A stretch of DNA of 43,197 nucleotides from Bradyrhizobiaceae bacterium (GTDB lineage Bacteria; Pseudomonadota; Alphaproteobacteria; Rhizobiales; Xanthobacteraceae). Under the pieces are notes generated by a model. That model saw nothing but the letters and a program-made list of their open reading frames with translations. It had not been told where the DNA came from and did not search any database. The stretch spans positions 1 through 43,197 of the forward strand of contig PQAH01000010.1 in assembly GCA_003105195.1 (NCBI GenBank), in the 5' to 3' direction. The position numbers and the translations under genes are program-made. Below are positions 27,293 to 36,973 of the stretch, one piece after another. Each line of letters opens with the position of its first letter. The stretch's first letter is position 1.

Positions 27293-28267
27293 ATGCGTAT
27301 CCTGGCAATCCTCCTCCTCTCGTGGCTCGCCTTCGCGACCCCGTCCGCAGCCGCGGGCCTTCGTATCGCGGTCGGCTGCCCCGCCGTCGACAGCTGCGGC
27401 GACTGGCACTGGGCGAACGACTTCTCGACCCGGCTGCGCGAGCGCGGCGTCGCCTCCGAGGTGGTGCTCGGCGGCGCGCTCGGCCCCGACCAGTCGGTGG
27501 TCGACCAGATGTCCCAGGGCCTCGTCGAGGTCGGCCTCACCAATTTCGTGATGGTGCGCCGGATCGATCCGCTGATCCTCGGCTTCCTCACGCCCTACAT
27601 GTTCGACGATCTCGACCACATGTTCCGCGCCATCGCCCAGTCCGACGTGCAGTCGCGCATCGACGCGAGCCTCGCGCCCTCGCGTCTCAAGCTCGCGGCG
27701 ATCCTCGGCGTCGGCGGCCCGGTCGGCATCTTCAATTCGAAGCGCGCGATCGAGAAGCCCGCCGACCTCGCCGGCCTGCGCTTCCGCGCCATCGACCGAT
27801 CGCAGCTCGCCCTCTACGAGGCCTGGGGCACCCAGGGCGTGGTGGTCGACATGGCCGAGGTCTCGACCAGCCTGCAGAGCGGCGTGATCGACGGCTACAT
27901 CAACCCGCCGGTGGTCGCGCTGATCTTCCAGCACACCGACTTCCTCAAATTCTACACCGATGCGGGTGCCGGCATCGGCGTGCGCACCGCGCTGATGTCG
28001 CGCGACTGGTACGCGGGGCTCGACGCGAAGACCCGGGCCGCCGTCGACGAGGCGATCGCCCACGCGACCGAGAACAACCGCGCCTGGACCCGGCGCGTCG
28101 CCGCCGCCGAGCTCAAGACCCTGGAGACGAAGGGCGTGAAGGTGACGACCCTGTCGCCCGAGATGCGCAAGCAGTTCGGCGATCTCTCGCGCAAGGCCTG
28201 GAGCGCGCTGATCCCGCCGCAGCACCTCGACTACTTCGTCGCCATCGCCGGGAAGTCGCGCAAGTGA
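27293..28267 (+). CDS. TRAP transporter substrate-binding protein (DctP family)
   Basis: This 324-residue periplasmic protein has a Sec signal peptide (MRILAILLLSWLAFATPSAA). Its mature part has KLAAILGVGGPVGIFNSKRA and the conserved segment ADLAGLRFRAIDR, where the arginine usually binds the substrate carboxylate. A cysteine pair near the mature N-terminus (GCPAVDSCGDW) may form a disulfide. The ATG at 27293 has GGAG 8 bases upstream; an earlier ATG at 27263 overlaps dctM but spoils the signal peptide. The ligand is probably a carboxylated compound. Confidence 0.9.
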   Translation: MRILAILLLSWLAFATPSAAAGLRIAVGCPAVDSCGDWHWANDFSTRLRERGVASEVVLGGALGPDQSVVDQMSQGLVEVGLTNFVMVRRIDPLILGFLTPYMFDDLDHMFRAIAQSDVQSRIDASLAPSRLKLAAILGVGGPVGIFNSKRAIEKPADLAGLRFRAIDRSQLALYEAWGTQGVVVDMAEVSTSLQSGVIDGYINPPVVALIFQHTDFLKFYTDAGAGIGVRTALMSRDWYAGLDAKTRAAVDEAIAHATENNRAWTRRVAAAELKTLETKGVKVTTLSPEMRKQFGDLSRKAWSALIPPQHLDYFVAIAGKSRK

Positions 28268-28806
28268 CGGACCTTCCGCCCCGGCCCTCCGGGGAGGTGC
28301 CGCGCGCCGGCGGCCGCCTGTTCGCGGCCGTCGAGGTCGCGGCGAGCCTCATGCTGGGCCTGATGGTGCTCGCCATCCTGTTCCAGGTGGTGGCGCGCTA
28401 CGTCTTCGCCCATCCGCCGTTCTGGACCGAGGAGCTCGCCCGCTACGCGATGATCTGGGCCGGAACGCTCGGGGCGGCGCTCGCCTTCTGGTACGCTGCC
28501 GATCCGGGCTTCGTCGAGCCCGGCGCCGTGTTCCGCGGGCCGCTCGCGCGGGTCGGCGCGCTGGTCGCGACCGTCCCGGCGCTCGTCTTCGCCGGCATGC
28601 TGCTCTACCAGAGCCTGGTCGGGCCGCGCTTCGACGTCACGCGCGGCTTCGTGGCGCGCAACCTCACCCGGGAATCGGAGGCGCTGCAGGTCACGATGGC
28701 GTTCGTGGCCGCCGCGTTTCCCGTCATGGCGCTCCTGATCCTGATCGCCGGCGCGCTGCGCATCGCGGCGCTGCTGCGCGCCGGCCGGACCCGATCCGAG
28801 GAGTGA
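28264..28806 (+). CDS. TRAP transporter small permease (DctQ family)
   Basis: This 180-residue protein has four hydrophobic segments and the family motif FQVVARYVFAHPPFWTEELA followed by RYAMIWAGTLGAA. It starts at a GTG that overlaps the dctP stop (GTGA), so it is the last gene of the TRAP operon. It partners DctM and docks the binding protein. It ends four bases before the stop of the convergent ROK gene. Confidence 0.92.
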   Translation: MTDLPPRPSGEVPRAGGRLFAAVEVAASLMLGLMVLAILFQVVARYVFAHPPFWTEELARYAMIWAGTLGAALAFWYAADPGFVEPGAVFRGPLARVGALVATVPALVFAGMLLYQSLVGPRFDVTRGFVARNLTRESEALQVTMAFVAAAFPVMALLILIAGALRIAALLRAGRTRSEE

Positions 28807-28810
28807 ACCC

Positions 28811-29872
28811 TCACTCCTTGTCCGACCCGCGATTGGTGAAGCGGGCATTGCCGAGCCCGGTGCCGATCGTCAGCACGCCCCAGCGTGACACGTCCTGCAT
28901 CGCGGGGATCTCGCTCAGGCCCTGCACCACGGCATCGTTGTGCATCAGGACCACCGTCTCGTGGTCGTCGATCCGCGGCAGCGCCTCGCAGATCCGCTGC
29001 GGCAGGTTGAAGCGGCTGCTCTCCCAGTTGCCGGGCAGGTTCTGCGCGCCCTTGGCGATGTCGCCGTCCTCCTCGATGGCGCCCGGGCATGCGATGCCGA
29101 CGAACGGCGCGAGCGCGTGCCCCTCCTTGCGGGCGCGCCTGGCGAGATCCGTGAGCATGGCGACCAGCTGCTCGATCGCGGCCTCGCGGCCCGGCCTGTC
29201 GTCCGCGTGGCGCCAGAGCTTGGATTTCCAGACCCGCGCCTTGCTGAGATCGGCGGCCTTCTTCACGTTCGGCTCGACCACGCCCGCGCGGATATTGGTC
29301 CCGCCGATGTCGACCGCGAGGATGCTGTCGTGCGCCTTGAAGATCCAGGCCGGCGCGAGATGCGCGGCGCCGATCAGCGCCGCCTCGTCCGGATGGTGGC
29401 GGATCGGCACCAGGTCGAAGCGGCCGAGCTCCGCCTTGAGCAGCACGTCCGCGCGCCCGATCGCGAGCTCGCCGACGCGTCCCTGGCGGAAGCCGCCGCC
29501 GACCACGATGCGCTCGGTCTTGTCCCAGGCCTTGAGCTTCAGGAACCGCTTCACGACGCGGGCGAGCGTCTGGGCGAACTCCTCGACCGCGCTCTGGATG
29601 ACACCGGCTGCCTCGTGGTCGCCGTTGACGAGCAGGTCGTCGAGCGTCTTCTTGCTGATCTCGTCCGTGTCCTCGTCGCCGAAGGGGTCGGCGCCGTACT
29701 TGCGCAGCGGCTTGCGCCATTTCTCGAGGATCTCGTAGAAGGCGCCCCGGCTCGCCCGGTCCCCGACGAACCCCTCCTCGTCCTTGATCTCGGCATTGTA
29801 GCTGTCGACCCGCACGGACGGGAGCAGGCTCGCCCCGTGGATCCCGAGGGCAGGCGGCGAGATGTCGGCCAT
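28811..29872 (-). CDS. ROK-family protein with circularly permuted motif order
   Basis: This 353-residue sugar-kinase-like protein carries all main ROK motifs in shifted order. The parts that normally end the fold come first: GDHEAAGVIQSAVEEFAQTL (84-103), the adenosine motif RIVVGGGF (121-128) and EAALIGAAHLA (163-173). The parts that normally begin it follow: the phosphate-1 motif VDIGGTNIRAG (187-197), GIACPG (259-264), HNDAVV with the catalytic-type aspartate (311-316) and the phosphate-2 motif TIGTGLGN (335-342). It then stops. The zinc motif CxCGxxGCxE is absent. This is what a circular permutation would give. Kinase activity is likely but the substrate is unknown. The ATG at 29872 lacks a strong ribosome site. 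Confidence 0.8.
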   Translation of the reverse strand: MADISPPALGIHGASLLPSVRVDSYNAEIKDEEGFVGDRASRGAFYEILEKWRKPLRKYGADPFGDEDTDEISKKTLDDLLVNGDHEAAGVIQSAVEEFAQTLARVVKRFLKLKAWDKTERIVVGGGFRQGRVGELAIGRADVLLKAELGRFDLVPIRHHPDEAALIGAAHLAPAWIFKAHDSILAVDIGGTNIRAGVVEPNVKKAADLSKARVWKSKLWRHADDRPGREAAIEQLVAMLTDLARRARKEGHALAPFVGIACPGAIEEDGDIAKGAQNLPGNWESSRFNLPQRICEALPRIDDHETVVLMHNDAVVQGLSEIPAMQDVSRWGVLTIGTGLGNARFTNRGSDKE

Positions 29873-29969
29873 GAAGGGTCGGTTCCGGTGAGTTCCGGGC
29901 CGACAACGAATGGCCCCGGCAAAGGTTGCGGGGAAGCCCCGCCGGCGGGCTGGCAAGCCCTCGGTTGCC

Positions 29970-29997
29970 TTGACTTCGCGGCCTTCGCCTCTATATT
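29970..29997 (+). promoter_or_regulatory. Housekeeping promoter of rplU-rpmA
   Basis: TTGACT (29970-29975) and TATATT (29992-29997) are separated by 16 bases. This is the best sigma-70-type promoter I see in the window. It would start transcription near 30004, about 143 bases before rplU. Confidence 0.75.
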
Positions 29998-30007
29998 GCG
30001 CGGCGCC

Positions 30008-30053
30008 CGGCGCGGCTTGGTCCGCGCCGCTCGTTTTTGCGCTTTTGGCGCAA
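30008..30053 (+). promoter_or_regulatory. rplU leader with terminator-like hairpin
   Basis: Immediately after the predicted start, CGGCGCGG-CTTGGT-CCGCGCCG (30008-30029) forms a perfect 8-bp stem followed by T5 (30034-30038). A second stem, TTGCGC/GCGCAA, covers 30037-30053 and shares part of the T-run. As the upstream gene is on the other strand, this is not its terminator. An attenuator or r-protein-binding leader is possible. Confidence 0.5.
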
Positions 30054-30146
30054 GGACTTACGTCTTTTGAACCAGGTCACGACTGTCAAGAAGCCGGCCC
30101 GGGGGCGCGCTCCCGAGCGCCGGAATGTCGAACACGAGGGAGAACG

Positions 30147-30620
30147 ATGTTCGCAGTCATCAGGACCGGCGGCAAGCAATACCGGGTCGCCGCCGAGGAT
30201 GTGTTGAAGGTCGACAAGCTGGTCGGCGAGCCCGGGGAGATCGTCCAGTTCGGCGACGTGCTGGTCGTCGGTGGTGATACGCAGCTGCTCGGGGCGCCGA
30301 CGGTGTCGGGCGCGAGCGTCGCGGCCGAGGTGCTCGAGCAGGGCCGCGGTCCGAAGGTGATCGCCTTCAAGAAGCGCCGGCGCAAGAACTCGCGTCGCAA
30401 GCGCGGCCACCGGCAGGAGTTCACCCTGGTGCGGATCACCGAAATCCTCACCGACGGCAGGACGCCGACCGTCGAGGCGCGCGGCAAGGCTGCCGGCAAG
30501 CCGGCCGAGGCGCCGACCGCCGAGGCGGCGGGCGAGGACGCGCCCAAGGCCGCCACGACGCCCCGCAAGCCGGCGACCACGAAGACGGCCGGGAAGACCG
30601 ACGACGACGCCGAGGACTAG
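30147..30620 (+). CDS. rplU: 50S ribosomal protein L21
   Basis: This 157-residue protein starts [14 protein letters not shown] and contains [17 protein letters not shown], the L21 signature that binds 23S rRNA. The canonical part ends near residue 105. A tail of about 50 residues rich in Ala, Lys, Pro and then Asp/Glu follows, as in many Rhizobiales L21 proteins. The ATG has GAGGGAG upstream. It is transcribed with rpmA from a strong promoter through a structured leader. Confidence 0.97.
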   Translation: MFAVIRTGGKQYRVAAEDVLKVDKLVGEPGEIVQFGDVLVVGGDTQLLGAPTVSGASVAAEVLEQGRGPKVIAFKKRRRKNSRRKRGHRQEFTLVRITEILTDGRTPTVEARGKAAGKPAEAPTAEAAGEDAPKAATTPRKPATTKTAGKTDDDAED

Positions 30621-30718
30621 GCTGTCGGAGAAGGTAAGAAGATGTGATGGACGCCCTGCCGAAAGGTGATGCGTCCGTCACGGAATCACGGTAAACGAGA
30701 ACCGATCAGGAGTTTCCC

Positions 30719-30991
30719 ATGGCTCACAAGAAGGCAGGCGGATCTTCGCGCAACGGTCGTGACTCGGCCGGCCGTCGCCTCGGCGTGAAGCTGTTCGGCG
30801 GCGAGCGGGCGCTCGCCGGCAATATCATCGTGCGCCAGCGCGGCACCAAGTGGCATCCCGGCCGAAATGTCGGGATTGGCAAAGATCACACGTTGTTCGC
30901 GCTCATCGATGGTCAGGTTGTCTATCAGTCGAAAGCCAAAGGCCGCACCTTCGTATCCGTTCATCCGATGACGGAGGCTGCGGCCGAATAA
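30719..30991 (+). CDS. rpmA: 50S ribosomal protein L27
   Basis: This 90-residue protein starts [20 protein letters not shown] and has the conserved [20 protein letters not shown]. Its N-terminal arm reaches the peptidyl-transferase centre. CAGGAG lies 7 bases before the ATG. The 98-base gap from rplU holds a 6-bp hairpin (GGACGC/GCGTCC). A strong terminator follows the gene. Confidence 0.97.
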   Translation: MAHKKAGGSSRNGRDSAGRRLGVKLFGGERALAGNIIVRQRGTKWHPGRNVGIGKDHTLFALIDGQVVYQSKAKGRTFVSVHPMTEAAAE

Positions 30992-31059
30992 ACGGCGGAC
31001 CAATCAGCGAGGTCCCGCCGGCATCCAGTCAAACCCGGCGGGCCCACAAGCGGGTTCCA

Positions 31060-31102
31060 TGCGAGGGGGAGACGGGATGCCGGCTCCCCCTCGCAGCTTT
31101 TT
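31060..31102 (+). terminator. Rho-independent terminator of rplU-rpmA
   Basis: A perfect 12-bp stem (TGCGAGGGGGAG / CTCCCCCTCGCA) with a 12-base loop is followed by GCTTTTT. It lies between rpmA and the GNAT gene and is the clearest intrinsic terminator in the window. Confidence 0.88.
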
Positions 31103-31136
31103 CAAAGCGTCTTTGGACGTGAAGGGAGCCCGTGCC

Positions 31137-31739
31137 ATGACACTGCTGGAAGACAGTCCGAGAGAGAGCTACCGCGAGGCGTGTATCCCCGTCCTCGAGA
31201 CCACGCGGCTCGTTCTGCGCGCACCGCATCTCGGGGACGCTAAAGCGGTAGCGGCGCTCGCCAACGATCGACGCATCGCCGAGAACACCGCGCGCATTCC
31301 GCATCCCTATCGGCTCGCCGACGCCGAGGCCTTCCTTCTCGGCAGCAACCGCGAGGCCGGCGACACGACCTTCCTGGTCACCCTGCCCGACGACACGGTG
31401 ATCGGCGCCTGCGGCTTCGGCAGCCTGGACGGCAACGCGCCCGAGCTCGGCTACTGGCTGGGCGTGCCCCATTGGGGCCGCGGCTACGCCACCGAGGCCG
31501 CGCGTGCCGTGATCGACTATGCGTTCACGGAGGCCGGCCGCGAGGTGCTGGGCGCCGGCGCGCGGGTCACCAATCCGTCCTCGCGCCGCGTGATCGAGAA
31601 ATGCGGCTTCCAGTGGACCGGCGTCGGCCTCTGCCGCATCCGCGCCCTCGGCTCCTCGGTGCCCATCGACCGCTTCCGGCTCGAGCGCAGCATCTGGGCG
31701 GCGCTCAAGAGCTGGGGCCCGGTGAAGCGGGTGGCGTGA
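31137..31739 (+). CDS. GNAT-family N-acetyltransferase (RimJ/RimL-like)
   Basis: This 200-residue acetyltransferase starts with the RimJ/RimL-type ETTRLVLRAPHLGDAKAVA and has LGYWLGVPHWGRGYATEA, where the GRGYA segment binds acetyl-CoA. NPSSRRVIEKCGFQWTG is the usual C-terminal motif. The ATG at 31137 is chosen because GGGAG lies upstream; an earlier in-frame ATG falls within the rpmA terminator. A GNAT gene at this position next to rpmA is typical of Rhizobiales. The acceptor (protein N-terminus or small molecule) is unknown. Confidence 0.9.
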   Translation: MTLLEDSPRESYREACIPVLETTRLVLRAPHLGDAKAVAALANDRRIAENTARIPHPYRLADAEAFLLGSNREAGDTTFLVTLPDDTVIGACGFGSLDGNAPELGYWLGVPHWGRGYATEAARAVIDYAFTEAGREVLGAGARVTNPSSRRVIEKCGFQWTGVGLCRIRALGSSVPIDRFRLERSIWAALKSWGPVKRVA

Positions 31740-31770
31740 GCCCGGCTCGTCATCCCGAACCACGAGCCTT

Positions 31771-31790
31771 GAGCCGGCGGTTGCCGGCTC
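31771..31790. terminator. Hairpin between convergent GNAT and EamA genes
   Basis: GAGCCGGC-GGTT-GCCGGCTC is a perfect 8-bp stem that extends to 11 pairs with one wobble. It lies between the two stops and may serve both directions, though T-runs are missing. Confidence 0.45.
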
Positions 31791-31805
31791 GAGGGCCGCG
31801 GCCGG

Positions 31806-32714
31806 CTACGGGTGCTCCGGCGGTGTCGCGGCCGTGCCGCGTACCTGCTCGCGCAGGAAGATGAACAGCCCCGCCGCCACGATGATGCCGGCGCCCACCA
31901 GAACGAGCATCTCGGGCACGTCGCCGAACACCAGATAGCCGAGCACCACGGCCCAGAGGATCAGCGTGTACTGGTAGGGCACGACCACGCTCGCCGGCGC
32001 GAGCTTGAGGGAGCGGTTGACGCAGACATGGGCGGTCTGCGCCACCACCCCGAGCAGCGCCAGCAGGGCGATGTCGCGCAGCGACGGCGCCACCCAGGCG
32101 AACGGCGCCGCCATCAGGCCGAAGACGAGGGAGCCCGCCGTGATGCCGGTGATCAGCACGGTGTCGGAGGTGCCGCGCAGCGCGCGGGTCGTGACCATCA
32201 GCAGCGCGAAGAAGATGCTGCCCGCGAGCGCGATCAGCGCCGGCGCCGTCAGGGTCGCGGCCGAGGGCCGCAGCGCGATCACGACGCCTGCGAACCCGAC
32301 CAGGACCGCCGTCCAGCGGCGCCAGCCGACATGCTCGCCGAGCAGCAGCGCGGAGAGCGCCGTCACGTAGATCGGTCCCGCCAGGTAGAACGTCACCACG
32401 TCGGCGAGCGGCAGGTAGCTGACGGCCCAGAAGAACATCACGCTTTCCAGCGTGGCGAGCACCACGCGCGTGAGCTGCAGCCCGGGACGCGGCGCCGCCG
32501 CGAACGAGGCGAGCCCCTCCCGCCAGATGAACGGCACCAGCAGCAGGATGGCGGCGAGGCTGCGGATCAGCAGCATCTGCCCGACCGAATAAGTCGCGAG
32601 CATCCATTTCCCCAGCGCGTCGTTGCAGGAGAACAGGAAGATGCCGGTGAGCATCAGGCCGACGCCCGCGAGCGCCGTCGGCCGCGCGGCGCTCCGTGCG
32701 GCGAGCCAGGTCAT
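31806..32714 (-). CDS. DMT-superfamily EamA transporter
   Basis: This 302-residue inner-membrane protein has ten hydrophobic segments arranged as two EamA repeats. The first half includes LMLTGIFLFSCNDALGKWML and ends near VALRPSA, as in RhaT/YdcZ-like drug/metabolite exporters. It lies between the GNAT gene and obgE, a common position in Rhizobiales. The transported compound cannot be predicted. A 187-base divergent region separates it from obgE. Confidence 0.9.
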   Translation of the reverse strand: MTWLAARSAARPTALAGVGLMLTGIFLFSCNDALGKWMLATYSVGQMLLIRSLAAILLLVPFIWREGLASFAAAPRPGLQLTRVVLATLESVMFFWAVSYLPLADVVTFYLAGPIYVTALSALLLGEHVGWRRWTAVLVGFAGVVIALRPSAATLTAPALIALAGSIFFALLMVTTRALRGTSDTVLITGITAGSLVFGLMAAPFAWVAPSLRDIALLALLGVVAQTAHVCVNRSLKLAPASVVVPYQYTLILWAVVLGYLVFGDVPEMLVLVGAGIIVAAGLFIFLREQVRGTAATPPEHP

Positions 32715-32763
32715 GCGGACTGCGGGAAATCGGGGCGGCGGGTCATCGGGAGGCGGACCTTAG

Positions 32764-33936
<1,173 letters not shown>

Positions 33937-34683
33937 TCAGCCGCGCCTGCGCGGCTTGCTGTCCACGAGCTCCTTCAGCCGCCGCGCGTCGATCGGCGCC
34001 GCGCTCTTCTGGTCGTTGTCGAAGTAGCAGTAGACGGTGCGCTTCTCGCGCCGCCAGCGCCGGATCCGGCGCGCCCAGGTCCTCAGCGTCGCGTCCGGGT
34101 AGTGATCCTTGTAGCGCCCGCCCGGCCCGTGGCCGCGCACATAGACGTGCCGCGCCGTCACGACCCAGGGCGCCGGCGCGTCGTGATGGTCCGAGATGCA
34201 CAGCGCCACGTCGTGCTTGCGGAGCAGGTCGAGGATCTCGTCCGCATACCAGCTCGGATGCCGGAACTCGAACACGTAGCGCCGCCGCCGCGGCAGCAGC
34301 TTCAGAAAGGATTCGAGTCGCTCCGCGTCGGCCCGCATCTGCGGCGGCAGCTGGAACAGCACCGGCCCCGCCTTGCGGCCGAGCGCGCGCAGCCGCGTGC
34401 CCATGAGGGCGATGCTGTTGCGCGACGTGCCGCCCAGGCGCTTCCAGTGGGTGATGAACTTCGAGGCCTTCCAGGCGAACACGAAGTCCCGCGGCACCGC
34501 TTTGCGCCAGGCCCGGACCGCGTCCAGCGAAGGCGTGCGGTAGAACGAGCCGTTGATCTCGGTGGAGGCGAACCGCCCCCCGTACCAGGCGAGCCAGTCC
34601 TTCTTCGCGACCTCGCGCGGATAGAACGGCCCGCGCCAGCCGTCATAGGTCCACCCCGAGGTCCCGATGAACACGCCGCTCAT
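33937..34683 (-). CDS. DUF72 family protein (YecE-like)
   Basis: This 248-residue TIM-barrel-like protein has IGTSGWTYDGWRGPFYP at the start, then STEINGSFYRTPS, FEFRHPSWY and YCYFDNDQKS, the landmarks of the DUF72 family. The biochemical role of the family is not established. The start at MSGVFIGTSG is chosen because it fits the family; a longer frame has no support. It lies between obgE and proB with no gap to obgE. Confidence 0.9.
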   Translation of the reverse strand: MSGVFIGTSGWTYDGWRGPFYPREVAKKDWLAWYGGRFASTEINGSFYRTPSLDAVRAWRKAVPRDFVFAWKASKFITHWKRLGGTSRNSIALMGTRLRALGRKAGPVLFQLPPQMRADAERLESFLKLLPRRRRYVFEFRHPSWYADEILDLLRKHDVALCISDHHDAPAPWVVTARHVYVRGHGPGGRYKDHYPDATLRTWARRIRRWRREKRTVYCYFDNDQKSAAPIDARRLKELVDSKPRRRG

Positions 34684-34793
34684 GACACCGATGCAGAACC
34701 GCGGGCGCCCCGGCCCGGTTCCCCGGATTGCCAAGGCGCGCGTCGTGTGATGGATAACGCCCTTCCTCGCAGCGGCCGCAAGGCCCGAGAGCC

Positions 34794-35921
34794 ATGGCGC
34801 GCATCCCGACCCTTGCCGAATTTCGCCGCATCGTCGTCAAGGTGGGCTCCTCCCTCCTGGTCGACGCGCAGGCCGGCCGTGTCAAGGAGGACTGGCTCGC
34901 CTCGCTGGCGGCCGACATCGGCGATTTGCACCGCCAGGGCCGCGACCTGCTGGTGGTGTCCTCGGGCGCCATCGCGCTCGGCCGCGCGATCCTGAAGCTG
35001 CCGCGCGGCCCGCTGCGGCTCGAGGACTCCCAGGCCGCGGCCGCGGTCGGCCAGATCGCGCTCGCGCGCACCTGGGCCGAGGCGCTCGGGCGCCACGGCA
35101 TCTCGGCCGGCCAGGTGCTGGTGACCCTCGGCGACACCGAGGAGCGGCGGCGCTACCTGAATGCGCGCTCCACCATCGCCAAATTGCTGGAATGGCGCGC
35201 GGTGCCGGTGATCAACGAGAACGACACGGTCGCGACCAACGAGATCCGCTACGGCGACAACGACCGCCTCGCCGCGCGCGTCGCCACCATGGCGAGCGCC
35301 GACCTGCTGGTGCTGCTCTCCGACATCGACGGGCTCTACGACGCCCCGCCGGACGAGAACCGGGAGGCGCGGCTGATCCCGCTGGTGGAGCGCATCACGC
35401 CCGGGATCGAGGGTGTCGCCGGGGCGGCCGGCTCGGACCTCTCGCGCGGCGGCATGCTGACCAAGATCGAGGCCGGCAAGATCGCGACCACGGGCGGTAC
35501 CCACATGGTGATCGCCTCCGGCCGTATCCCGCACCCCCTCGCCGCCATCGCGGCCGGCGGCCGCTGCACCTGGTTCCTGACGCCGGCCAATCCGGTGACC
35601 TCGCGCAAGCGCTGGATCGCCGGCTCGCTCGAGCCCAGGGGCACGCTGACCCTCGATGCCGGCGCGGTCGCGGCGCTGCGCAGCGGCAAGAGCCTGCTGC
35701 CCGCGGGCGTGCGGCGCGTCGAGGGGGAGTTCTCCCGCGGCGACGCCGTGATCCTGCGCGGCCCCGACGGCGGCGAGATCGGCCGCGGGCTGGTCGCCTA
35801 TGACGCGGCCGACGCCGATCGCATCAAGGGCCGCTCATCCAACGACATCGCGCAGATCCTCGGCATCGAGGGCCGCGCCGAGATGATCCACCGCGACGAT
35901 CTGGTGCTGGGACGGGAATGA
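34794..35921 (+). CDS. proB: Glutamate 5-kinase
   Basis: This 375-residue enzyme catalyses the first step of proline synthesis. The kinase domain has [36 protein letters not shown] and [19 protein letters not shown]-terminal PUA domain begins near residue 280 ([20 protein letters not shown]). Its length and domains are those of the standard bacterial enzyme. The arrangement obgE-proB-proA is usual in Rhizobiales. Confidence 0.97.
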   Translation: MARIPTLAEFRRIVVKVGSSLLVDAQAGRVKEDWLASLAADIGDLHRQGRDLLVVSSGAIALGRAILKLPRGPLRLEDSQAAAAVGQIALARTWAEALGRHGISAGQVLVTLGDTEERRRYLNARSTIAKLLEWRAVPVINENDTVATNEIRYGDNDRLAARVATMASADLLVLLSDIDGLYDAPPDENREARLIPLVERITPGIEGVAGAAGSDLSRGGMLTKIEAGKIATTGGTHMVIASGRIPHPLAAIAAGGRCTWFLTPANPVTSRKRWIAGSLEPRGTLTLDAGAVAALRSGKSLLPAGVRRVEGEFSRGDAVILRGPDGGEIGRGLVAYDAADADRIKGRSSNDIAQILGIEGRAEMIHRDDLVLGRE

Positions 35922-35939
35922 CGGAATGATGCGGCGCGC

Positions 35940-36179
35940 TCAGGCGGCGCGCGCGCTGGCCGGGGTGGGGTCGGGCAAGGGAATGAGGTCGACCTCACGG
36001 CCGCCCTCGTCGTGGATCGCGACCGACCAGCCCGACCAGTCCATCTCCTGCCGCGCGACGAGCTCGCGCCCGAACGTGAGGGCTTCGGCGCGTGCGGCCG
36101 ACGCGCCGGGAAGCTCGAGCCCTTCCGGATCCTTGATCACTCGGTCGCCATCCGTGAAGTGAAGAAAGAACCGGGGCAT
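35940..36179 (-). CDS. DUF6894-like small protein
   Basis: This 79-residue protein starts MPRFFLHFTDGDRVIKDPEG and has the central AEALTFGRELVARQEMDWSG and VAIHDEGGREV, the pattern of small DUF6894-type proteins abundant in Rhizobiales. Their function is unknown. GGAGG lies 8 bases before the ATG at 36179. It is on the opposite strand to proB and proA, between them. Confidence 0.8.
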   Translation of the reverse strand: MPRFFLHFTDGDRVIKDPEGLELPGASAARAEALTFGRELVARQEMDWSGWSVAIHDEGGREVDLIPLPDPTPASARAA

Positions 36180-36568
36180 TGGTTCGCCTCCCTTGGAACG
36201 CATCGACTGCGCCTCATGGCCTGCGGGCGCAATCCGTCCCGTGTTCGGTCCGGCCGATCGCCCGTCCGGCTGGTCGCTGAGGCGGACTCATAACGCGCTG
36301 AAAGCCCGATGGTTCCGCCGGCGCGCGGGGAATTCTCGCGCGCGCGCCGGGCGCGCGCCGGACAGAGAAACGCCCCGGCCGGGGGGAGGGGCCGGGGCGC
36401 TGATTCCGGACGGCACGCGGGGCTGCGACGTACCGTCCGCAGCGGGCAACGCCGGCCTGGGTCAATCGTTCCGCTGGCCCGCGACGTTTTCCGTCGCGTT
36501 CCCGACGACCGCGCCCTCGGGCAGCGCACGAGGACTAAGCCAATAGCCTAGGCCGCCAAGGAAACGCC
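36180..36568. other. 389-base gap between two small minus-strand genes
   Basis: I find no supportable gene here. The stretch holds alternating G/C runs around 36337-36359 and the strong hairpin at 36371-36399. Open frames in it are short, lack ribosome sites and show no recognisable domain. Confidence 0.6.
36371..36399 (-). terminator. Strong GC hairpin, likely terminator of the 66-residue gene
   Basis: CGCCCCGGCC and GGCCGGGGCG form a perfect 10-bp stem with a nine-base loop. On the minus strand the stem is followed by TTTCTCT, which suits termination of transcripts coming from the small gene at 36569-36769. Confidence 0.5.
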
Positions 36569-36769
36569 TCAGCATGACCGGCCCCGGAGCGCGCGGCGGC
36601 GCCGGACCGGCCGGTCGGCGCCGGTCTTGAGGTCGACCCGCGTGCCGTCCGGATAGATCAGGTAGCGCGCGACGATGCGCAGCCGGCCTCCCGGACCGTC
36701 ATCGCCTTCCACCACATACTTGGTGCCGACCGGGAACCGGCTCGGCAGATCGGCGGCCCGGACCGACAT
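36569..36769 (-). CDS. Hypothetical small basic protein
   Basis: I do not recognise this 66-residue protein. It has a central part with the look of a small beta fold ([14 protein letters not shown], then [16 protein letters not shown]) and a very basic C-terminus ([14 protein letters not shown]), which suggests nucleic-acid or membrane contact. GGAGG lies 6 bases before the ATG, the main reason to accept it. It is divergent from proA. Confidence 0.6.
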   Translation of the reverse strand: MSVRAADLPSRFPVGTKYVVEGDDGPGGRLRIVARYLIYPDGTRVDLKTGADRPVRRRRALRGRSC

Positions 36770-36973
36770 GGCGCCCTCCTCGCGTCTCATTCACCCACAG
36801 TCGAAATGCGTGGATGTGACGGGGGTGCCGCGCCGCGCCGACTTGTCCTCGCAATCCACAGGGCTCTCGGGCGATTTCCTGCGCCGACGGGGGCGCGCGG
36901 CCGCCTTGGCGCCGCCGCCCTCGGCTCGCGGCCCGGGCGGCGACGTGGTAGGAGAGCCGAAAGGACCACCGCC

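Noticed and set aside
36337-36359. Alternating GC run as a functional Z-DNA or regulatory element
   Set aside because: Such runs are expected in GC-rich intergenic sequence and nothing ties this one to a gene.
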